Source of the DNA: Candidatus Rokuibacteriota bacterium
GTDB lineage: Bacteria; Methylomirabilota; Methylomirabilia; Rokubacteriales; JACOUJ01
Length of the DNA: 12,542 nucleotides
Assembly (NCBI GenBank): GCA_016177865.1
Contig: JACOUJ010000415.1
Span: 1-12,542, forward strand
Reading direction: 5' to 3'
Of this stretch, positions 1-5,340 are shown one piece after another. Made by a program: the position numbers and the translations under genes. The stretch's first letter is position 1, and each line of letters begins with the position of its first letter. Under the pieces are notes generated by a model. It had not been told where the DNA came from. It ran no database searches and was given only the letters and a program-made list of their open reading frames with translations.

Positions 1-2
1 CG

Positions 3-581
3 CCGTCGCAGACCTGGCGCACGTTCCTCACCAACCACGTCCGCGACCTGGTCTCGATCGATTTCTTCACCGTGCCCACCGCGGGGTGGCGCGTCCTCTT
101 CGTCCTCGTCGTGCTCGCCCACCATCGGCGGCGCGTCGTCCACTTCAACGTCACCGAGCATCCCACCGCGGCCTGGATCGCCCAGCAGCTCGTGAACGCC
201 TTCCCGGACGACACGGCACCGGCCTATCTCCTCCGCGATCGCGACCAGGTCTACGGCCACGCGTTCCGGCAACGGGTGAAGGGCATGCAGACCCGGGAGG
301 TCCTCACGGCCGCCCAGAGCCCTTGGCAAAATCCCTTTGTGGAACGGCTCATCGGCTCGATACGGCACGAGTGTCTGGACCAGGTCCTCGTGCTTCACGA
401 GCAGCACCTTCGCCGCATCCTAACCCGCTACTTCGCCTACTATCACCGCGCACGGACTCACCTCTCGCTCGAGAAGGATGCGCCAGACGTGCGGCCGATC
501 GAGCGGCCGGAGATGGGCACGGTCGTGCAGCTCCCCGAAGTCGGGGGCCTGCATCATCGATACGTTCGGCGGGCGGCATGA
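3..581 (+). CDS. DDE integrase/transposase, 5' end outside window
   Basis: C-terminal catalytic part of an rve-type integrase core transposase of the IS3/IS481 kind; it would cut and join the ends of its own element. The reading frame is open from the left window edge, so the true start lies upstream. A first catalytic Asp is visible in SIDFFTVPT (codon at 60-62), a second in LLRDRDQVYG (codons at 237 or 243), and the Glu in NPFVERLIGSIRHECLD (codon at 342-344), which gives the spacing of a DD(about 35)E active site. The protein ends in a GGLHHRYVRRAA tail, common in integrases of this group. No damage is seen in the visible part. I could not identify terminal inverted repeats downstream, so the right end of the element is not located. 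The family assignment is firm; the IS family is not. Confidence 0.88.
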   Translation, partial: PSQTWRTFLTNHVRDLVSIDFFTVPTAGWRVLFVLVVLAHHRRRVVHFNVTEHPTAAWIAQQLVNAFPDDTAPAYLLRDRDQVYGHAFRQRVKGMQTREVLTAAQSPWQNPFVERLIGSIRHECLDQVLVLHEQHLRRILTRYFAYYHRARTHLSLEKDAPDVRPIERPEMGTVVQLPEVGGLHHRYVRRAA

Positions 582-976
582 TGATCGAGCATCGTCTGGC
601 CGGTCCACCGCCACCAGCGTTACGCCTGTCACTATCCTTCTTCTGGCCACCATCCGTCCCACACCGAGATCCACCTCTTTCCGTGCGGGGCGCGTGGCCG
701 GAGGAAGTCGACGGACCTGCCCTCGGAACAACCGCCCACCCGGTCTCCGTGCGGGCCGGGCCCGTCACAGAGTACGGACGTTCGCCAAGCGAGTCGGACG
801 CGGTTTTGGCGAAGGACACCGGGGACTACGACCACCTACGTTACCCCACCTCCGTCGAGGGTCATTGCCCACATCGTCCTGCTCGGAGCCGCATTTCAAT
901 CCCGGGGTCTGGCCTGTTGACTAAACAGCGCGCAACCGGCCGTCATCATTGGAGAAAGCGCGTGGCGGACATGAAC

Positions 977-1004
977 ACGGGTTCGAATCCCGTTGGAGCC
1001 ACCA
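977..1004 (+). repeat. tRNA 3'-end fragment (T-arm, acceptor, CCA), likely attachment-site scar
   Basis: A perfect T-arm is present: stem ACGGG (977-981), loop TTCGAAT (982-988), stem CCCGT (989-993). The 3' acceptor strand TGGAGCC (994-1000), discriminator A and encoded CCA (1002-1004) follow. The matching 5' acceptor strand GGCTCCA is not found within about 120 bases upstream, and no convincing D-arm or anticodon arm sits in place, so this is not a whole tRNA. Tyrosine-type integrases of islands and ICEs commonly use the 3' end of tRNA genes as attachment sites and leave such a partial copy. The identity of the parent tRNA cannot be told from this fragment. Confidence 0.7.
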
Positions 1005-1101
1005 CCTCAAGATCCCGACACTTCAGCGATTTTCTGCGGCCTTCGGCTCATGGCCGGAGACCGCGGAAAACCCCCGAATCCCCCCAGAATCACCCCACGA
1101 A

Positions 1102-1123
1102 TGGCAACCCAAGTGGCAACCCA
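1102..1123 (+). repeat. 10-base direct repeat beside the tRNA fragment
   Basis: TGGCAACCCA occurs at 1102-1111 and again at 1114-1123, a 12-base period. It lies about 100 bases past the tRNA 3' end. Short direct repeats at this distance could be arm-type binding sites of a tyrosine recombinase, but no integrase of that kind is in the window, so the role is inference. Confidence 0.5.
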
Positions 1124-1269
1124 TTTCCGGGGACCGCCCCTCGCCGTGTCGGAGTAGAATCGCGGCGTGGCCGGTTCTTCCTTCGCCTCCACCCCGATCG
1201 AGCAGGTCGCCTTCGAGGACGGTCCGCACGGCCGTCGTTGGGGTACTTTGGGCGCTCGGGGGATCCGCC

Positions 1270-1734
1270 ATGGCCTTTGAGCTCCAAAGTCCGGCCTTCG
1301 CATCCGGCGGCGACATTCCAGTGAAGCATACGTGCGACGGCCCGGATCTCTCCCCACCCCTCCGCTGGGGGGATCCCCCGGCCAACACCAAGAGCTTCGC
1401 CCTGGTCGTGGACGATCCGGACGCGCCCGCCGGGACCTGGGTCCACTGGGTGCTCTACAGCATCACGCCGACCATCCGCGAGCTACCCGAGGGCGTGGCG
1501 ACGCGCGACGCGGTGGCCGGCATCGGGACCCAGGGGATGAACGACTTCCGGAAAGTTGGCTATGGCGGGCCGTGTCCGCCGCGGGGACCGGCGCACCGCT
1601 ACTTCTTCAAGCTCTATGCTCTAGACACCGAGCTCGCCCTCGCGGCGCGCAAGACCAAAGCCGAGGTGCTGAAGGCCATCGACGGTCACGTGCTCGAGCG
1701 GGCAGAACTGATGGGGCGGTACAAGCGACGATGA
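1270..1734 (+). CDS. YbhB/YbcL family Raf kinase inhibitor-like (PEBP) protein
   Basis: A 154-residue protein of the phosphatidylethanolamine-binding-protein family, bacterial YbhB/YbcL branch; the biochemical role of the bacterial members is poorly defined. Family hallmarks are present: IPVKHTCDGPDLSPPLRW near residues 17-34, then VVDDPDAPAGTWVHWVLY (ligand-pocket Asp-Pro-Asp-Ala-Pro and Trp-Val-His-Trp) and YGGPCPPRGPAHRYFFKLYALD near residues 100-120. The length is normal for the core domain. The ATG at 1270 is chosen because GGGGGA lies six bases upstream. Oddly, the codons just before it read like a signal peptide (VVGVLWALGGSAMA then FELQS), but no ATG, GTG, TTG or CTG opens that stretch. 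The protein may therefore be cytoplasmic as called, or its upstream start may have been lost by mutation. Confidence 0.88.
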   Translation: MAFELQSPAFASGGDIPVKHTCDGPDLSPPLRWGDPPANTKSFALVVDDPDAPAGTWVHWVLYSITPTIRELPEGVATRDAVAGIGTQGMNDFRKVGYGGPCPPRGPAHRYFFKLYALDTELALAARKTKAEVLKAIDGHVLERAELMGRYKRR

Positions 1735-1827
1735 GTGGTGTCGTTTCAAGCCGGCAGCAGGGTGCGCACGACGGGTCTCTGACAAGGGCATTGTGGCGAT
1801 GCCGGCATGGACTTCAGGAGGTGGGCC

Positions 1828-2065
1828 ATGGCGACACAGGCGTAACGTGTTCCTCTATGTCGCGCCGGGCCGGGTGGAAGCGGCGGCCCGAGCGGTGGGG
1901 CGGATCCGGGGAGTGAAGACGGCGCACACCTGCTGGGGTCGCCCCGATGTGATCGCCTTCGTCGAGGCCGCGAGCCCGAGAGCGCTCGGCTAGCTCGTCC
2001 TCCAGCGGATCCAGCGGGTGCGGGGGGTGGAGGCGACGGACACGCGAGTTGTCATCGAGGCGTGA
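1828..2065 (+). pseudogene. Broken Lrp/AsnC ligand-binding-domain protein
   Basis: A strong ribosome site (AGGAGG at 1816-1821) precedes ATG 1828, but the frame gives only MATQA and a stop at 1843-1845. Removing one A from the gcgtaacgtg stretch restores an open frame reading AYVFLYVAPGRVEAAARAVG, then IRGVKTAHTCWGRPDVIAFV. This is the pattern of the stand-alone AsnC/Lrp ligand-binding (RAM) domain, which lacks a DNA-binding part and is usually 75-80 residues long. A second lesion, TAG at 1991-1993, falls where a Glu codon would fit (LG-stop-LVLQRIQRVRGVEATD). The restored frame ends at TGA 2063-2065, giving a normal length. Two independent lesions make it a pseudogene unless the assembly is wrong at both sites. 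These proteins bind amino acids or other small ligands. Confidence 0.75.
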
Positions 2066-2084
2066 TGTGGAAGGGAGGTCGCTG

Positions 2085-2468
2085 ATGGTCCGCCAAGACC
2101 CGGTCAAGGTCGATCCGACTCATTACAAGACCGAGTTCGAGAACCGCCAGGTCCGCGTGTTGCGGATCAGGTACGGCCCCCATGAGAAGTCCGTCATGCA
2201 CGGGCACCCGGCGAGCGTCGGCGTGCACCTGACCGATGCCCATGCCCGCTTCACCTTTCCGGGCGGCAAGGCGGAGGAGCTGCGCGTCACGACCGGGGAG
2301 GTTCGCTCGTACCCGGCCGGCGACCACTTGCCGGAGAACCTGAGCGACCAACCCCTCGAGCTCGTGTTGGTCGAACTCAAGGCGCCGGCGGCGGCCGCGA
2401 AGAAGCCAGCAGCACCTCGCGCCGCGGCGAAGAAGCGAGCGGCGAAGAAGCCGGCACGGCGGCGCTAG
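2085..2468 (+). CDS. Small cupin-fold protein with basic Lys/Ala-rich tail
   Basis: A 127-residue protein. Residues about 10-105 look like one cupin beta-barrel: VRVLRIRYGPHEKSVMHGHPASVGVHLTD carries the first cupin motif with a His-x-His (HGH), and GEVRSYPAGDHLPENLSDQPLELVLVELK matches the second half. The second-motif His is not in its usual position, so metal binding may be partial. The last 25 or so residues are an Ala/Lys/Pro/Arg tail with AAKK repeats, like the C-terminal tails of bacterial histone-H1-like proteins, and could bind nucleic acid or other polyanions. ATG 2085 is chosen because GGGAGG sits at 2073-2078; the in-frame earlier start at 2049 overlaps the pseudogene and has no ribosome site. 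The substrate is unknown. Confidence 0.8.
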   Translation: MVRQDPVKVDPTHYKTEFENRQVRVLRIRYGPHEKSVMHGHPASVGVHLTDAHARFTFPGGKAEELRVTTGEVRSYPAGDHLPENLSDQPLELVLVELKAPAAAAKKPAAPRAAAKKRAAKKPARRR

Positions 2469-2511
2469 AATCGGTTCGAAGGACGCGGCAGAGTGTTCAC
2501 GGTTGGCCGCC

Positions 2512-2540
2512 TTGACGTACACACCCAAAGTGTGTATCAT
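2512..2540 (+). promoter_or_regulatory. Promoter with operator palindrome for the RHH-MazF module
   Basis: The -35 box is TTGACG (2512-2517) and the -10 box is TATCAT (2535-2540), separated by exactly 17 bases. The spacer contains the perfect inverted repeat TACACAC (2518-2524), CCAAA, GTGTGTA (2530-2536). A dimeric ribbon-helix-helix antitoxin bound here would block polymerase, the usual mode of autoregulation of such operons. The boxes and repeat are seen directly; the regulator is inferred. Confidence 0.8.
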
Positions 2541-2570
2541 TGAAACATTATGAACGGAGGTCTAACAACC

Positions 2571-2816
2571 GTGCATCGACGGGTCAATATCACGCTGCCC
2601 GAGGAGACGATCCGGCTGATCGATCGCGCCGCCGCCCGAGGCGACCGAAGTCGGTTCATCGATCAAGCCGTCAGACATCTTGTCCACGAGATGCGTCGCG
2701 CGAAGCTCAAGACCCTCCTGAAGGAGGGAGCAGTGCGAAGAGCCGAGCGCGATCTGCTTCTCGCAGAGGAGTGGTTTAGCCTCGATGAAGAAGCATGGCA
2801 GAGAAATCGAAAATAG
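2571..2816 (+). CDS. Ribbon-helix-helix antitoxin
   Basis: An 81-residue type II antitoxin. The N-terminal residues HRRVNITLPEETIRLIDRAA form a typical RHH strand-helix unit, followed by SRFIDQAVRHLV as the second helix. The C-terminal half (KLKTLLKEGAVRRAERD through EEWFSLDEEAWQ) is charged and helical and would wrap the toxin. GTG 2571 is preferred because GGAGG lies at 2556-2560; the in-frame ATG at 2550 lies so close to the -10 box (ends 2540) that a normal ribosome site could not precede it. The stop overlaps the toxin gene by 22 bases, a translational-coupling layout usual for these pairs. It should neutralise the MazF toxin and, with it, repress the promoter at 2512-2540. Confidence 0.88.
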   Translation: MHRRVNITLPEETIRLIDRAAARGDRSRFIDQAVRHLVHEMRRAKLKTLLKEGAVRRAERDLLLAEEWFSLDEEAWQRNRK

Positions 2817-3166
2817 CCCACCCGCGACGGGGTGAGGTCTACTTGGTGAATTTCGATCCCACGATCGGCGCAGAGATCAAGAAGACGCGCCCGGCTTTGG
2901 TGTTGCAGAATGACATCGCGAATCGGTGGAGCCCGATCACGATCGTCGCCGCGATCACCTCGCGCTTCGAGCAGCCGACCTATCCGACCGAGGTCATCGT
3001 GCGGACGCCCGAAGGCGGGCTCGAGGCAGACGGAGTGGTGCTGCTGAATCAGATCCGGTCAGTCGACAAGCTCCGCCTGGTTCGCCGGCTCGGCGCCCTC
3101 AAGCCCGAGCGCATGAGGCAGGTCGAGCAGGCGATCCTGATCAGCCTCGGGATGGTCCGGGTGTGA
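2795..3166 (+). CDS. MazF/PemK-family endoribonuclease toxin
   Basis: A 123-residue toxin of the MazF family, which cuts mRNA at short sequence motifs and stops growth when its antitoxin is lost. RRGEVYLVNFDPTIGAEIKK at residues 11-30, then TRPALVLQND and ITIVAAITS, are the family's conserved segments. Arg32 and Thr55 fit the catalytic Arg and Thr of MazF, so the toxin looks active. Length is normal and there are no lesions. It begins inside the end of the RHH antitoxin gene (22-base overlap), so the two are co-translated. A hairpin terminator lies about 50 bases past the stop. Confidence 0.92.
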   Translation: MAEKSKIAHPRRGEVYLVNFDPTIGAEIKKTRPALVLQNDIANRWSPITIVAAITSRFEQPTYPTEVIVRTPEGGLEADGVVLLNQIRSVDKLRLVRRLGALKPERMRQVEQAILISLGMVRV

Positions 3167-3219
3167 GCGAGGGGGATGGGCAAGATCCCGGCTGGTCCGC
3201 GAACGGGGAGACGAAAGAA

Positions 3220-3255
3220 GGCCCGGTGCTGGGATGGCACCGGGCCCTTGTTGTC
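3220..3255 (+). terminator. Rho-independent terminator after the RHH-MazF operon
   Basis: GGCCCGGTGC (3220-3229), a seven-base loop, then the exact complement GCACCGGGCC (3237-3246), followed by a moderately T-rich CTTGTTGTCCTT. The stem is strong and the tail imperfect. It closes the toxin-antitoxin transcript before the methyltransferase gene. Confidence 0.75.
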
Positions 3256-3375
3256 CTTGGAACAATCAGTTTGAGGAAGGGCCGAATCGAAAGAGGAGAT
3301 TGCCTAGTGTTTCGGGGTATCCTACACGGAGAGCGACTACGTTGTGAGTAGCGTCACCACTGGAAGGATGGCGCT

Positions 3376-5340
3376 ATGACGGAGCTCGTCTGGGAAGGGA
3401 AATACCTGAATGAAAAGAGAGTCGCGCCGGTTCGGATCGCTCTGCCTTTCCAGACGGTCGAAACCGTCAACGAAAGCGCCCAGGATCGTCTTCGAACGCT
3501 CGATCTATTTGCGGCCGGACGGGAGACCGATTGGCGTAATCGTCTCATCTGGGGGGACAAGAAATATGTCCTGCCCAGTCTACTGCCGGAGTTCGCCGGA
3601 AAGGTGAATCTCGTGTATATCGACCCGCCCTTCGACACGGGCGCGGACTTCTCTTATCTGGCAACGATACCAGACCACCTTGAGACCGCGGAGGATGACA
3701 CGGTGACGTTTGTGAAGGAACCGTCCATCCTTGAGCAGAAAGCCTACCGCGATACCTGGGGTCGTGGTCTGGACTCCTATCTACAGTGGCTGTACGAGGC
3801 GTTTGTTTTGCTCCGCGAGCTCCTTGCAGAGGACGGTAGTCTATATGTCCACATTGGACCAAACATGAACCACTATGTGAGGGCGTGTCTCGATGAGGTG
3901 TTTGGACCTGGCAGCTTTCAGTGCGAGATCGTCTGGAAGAGAGTCTCTGCGCGAAGCCATGCGCGGAGGCTGCCGTTTTCTCACGACTACATTCTCTTTT
4001 TCGGCAAATCAGACTCGATCAAATGGAATTCTCAGTACGTTCCCCATGGCGAGTCATATATCGCCTCGCACTACTCACAGACGGAGCAGGGTACGGGTCG
4101 GCGGTACCGGCTCGATAACGTGCTCAACCAAAATCCTGATCGGCCTAATCTGACCTACGAATGGAAAGGGCTCACGCGCACTTGGCGGTGGACAAAGAGG
4201 AAGATGGCGGAACTGGACAAGGCTGGACGACTGGTGTACGCCAAGAGCGGCATGCCGTCGTACAAGCGATACTTGGACGAGATGCTGGGCGTGCTCCTTC
4301 AATCTCTCTGGACGGACATTCCACCAGTGAACTCGCAATCAAAGGAAGATACTGGCTACCCGACGCAGAAGCCTGAGGCACTACTGGAACGGATCATCAA
4401 GGCCTCTTCAGACTCTGGTGACCTGATATTGGACTGCTTCGCGGGCAGTGGAACCACCGCGGTCGTAGCTGAAAGGTTAGGCCGTCGCTGGATTGCTTGT
4501 GATCTGAGTCGGTTCAGTATCCATACGGCCCGTAAGAGGCTGCTTGAAATGCCTGGCGTCCGGCCGTTCATGGTCCAGAACCTCGGCAAGTATGAACGTC
4601 AAGCGTGGCAAGCTGCCGAGTTCGCCGAGTCGAGCGATTTCCGGGAACGGGAGACGCGCTACCGCAGCTTCATCCTCGAGCTGTACCACGGGACAGCGAT
4701 TAGCGGACACATGTGGTTGCACGGGGCGAAGAGTGGCCGGATGGTGCACGTGGGTGCAGTCGATGCGCCAGTGACGCTCGCTGACGTGAAGGCAATCGCT
4801 TCCGAAGTGTGGCGAGCCGCCGGTAAGGGTAAGGATGCTCCAAAGACTGCCGGAGTCGACGTGCTCGGGTGGGAGTTTGCGTTCGAGCTGAACGAGTTGG
4901 CCCGTCAGGTCGCCGCCGAGTCTCGGGTAGATGTGACCTTCAAGAAGATCCCCCGGGAGGTTCTGGAGAAGCGCGCCGTGGAGCAGGGGGACATTCGTTT
5001 CTTTGAGCTCGCGGCGCTAGCCGTGGACATGAAGATGAGGAAGCGAGAGGTCTCGCTCACGTTGAATGATTTCGTCATTTCGCCTGACGACGTGCCGGAC
5101 GAGATTCGTCGCTCGATCAAACACTGGAGCCAGTACGTCGATTACTGGGCCGTTGACTGGGACTATAGAGAGGACACGTTCCACAACGTATGGCAGACGT
5201 ACCGCACAAAGAAGAACCCCAAGCTTGAGACCACGGCGGTGCACATGTATGACGAGCCTGGTCGATATGTGATCCTCGTGAAGGTGATCGATATCCTTGG
5301 CAATGATACGACGAAGGCGGTCCCGGTAGAGGTGAAGTAA
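3376..5340 (+). CDS. mod: Type III restriction-modification DNA methyltransferase (Mod)
   Basis: A 654-residue beta-class amino-methyltransferase, the modification and specificity subunit of a Type III system; it methylates adenine on one strand of an asymmetric site using S-adenosylmethionine. Motif IV is DPPF (residues 83-86, in YIDPPFDTG) and motif I is DCFAGSG (353-359, in LILDCFAGSGTTAVVAERLG); motif IV before motif I defines the beta class. The long region between them should hold the target-recognition domain. Residues 400-580 are an accessory part I cannot name. Residues about 585-654 end in EPGRYVILVKVIDILGND, which reads like a PKD-like beta-sandwich. The start has GGAAGG ten bases upstream. 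The TAA overlaps the res ATG by one base, so the subunits are coupled. The recognition sequence cannot be predicted. Confidence 0.92.
   Translation: MTELVWEGKYLNEKRVAPVRIALPFQTVETVNESAQDRLRTLDLFAAGRETDWRNRLIWGDKKYVLPSLLPEFAGKVNLVYIDPPFDTGADFSYLATIPDHLETAEDDTVTFVKEPSILEQKAYRDTWGRGLDSYLQWLYEAFVLLRELLAEDGSLYVHIGPNMNHYVRACLDEVFGPGSFQCEIVWKRVSARSHARRLPFSHDYILFFGKSDSIKWNSQYVPHGESYIASHYSQTEQGTGRRYRLDNVLNQNPDRPNLTYEWKGLTRTWRWTKRKMAELDKAGRLVYAKSGMPSYKRYLDEMLGVLLQSLWTDIPPVNSQSKEDTGYPTQKPEALLERIIKASSDSGDLILDCFAGSGTTAVVAERLGRRWIACDLSRFSIHTARKRLLEMPGVRPFMVQNLGKYERQAWQAAEFAESSDFRERETRYRSFILELYHGTAISGHMWLHGAKSGRMVHVGAVDAPVTLADVKAIASEVWRAAGKGKDAPKTAGVDVLGWEFAFELNELARQVAAESRVDVTFKKIPREVLEKRAVEQGDIRFFELAALAVDMKMRKREVSLTLNDFVISPDDVPDEIRRSIKHWSQYVDYWAVDWDYREDTFHNVWQTYRTKKNPKLETTAVHMYDEPGRYVILVKVIDILGNDTTKAVPVEVK

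Larger units (their letters stand above)
582..1269. other. Gene-poor stretch between transposase and YbhB-like gene
   Basis: About 690 bases with no convincing gene. Long open frames cross it, but they are Arg/Pro/Ser-rich, as expected of GC-rich non-coding DNA, and none resembles a family I know. It holds the 3' end of a tRNA gene (977-1004), a 10-base direct repeat (1102-1123) and C-rich runs around 1073-1096. The stretch from 582 to about 970 probably includes the unlocated right end of the transposon. The layout suits the edge of an integrated element. Confidence 0.6.

Noticed and set aside
914..1004. A complete tRNA gene
   Set aside because: Only the T-arm and 3' acceptor are present. 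The small hairpin near 914-928 lacks U33 and a proper five-base stem, and no 5' acceptor or D-arm is found.
86..1324. A 412-codon open frame across the transposase and gene-free region
   Set aside because: It is Arg/Pro/Ser-rich, overlaps the real transposase in another frame and runs into YbhB; typical open shadow of GC-rich DNA.
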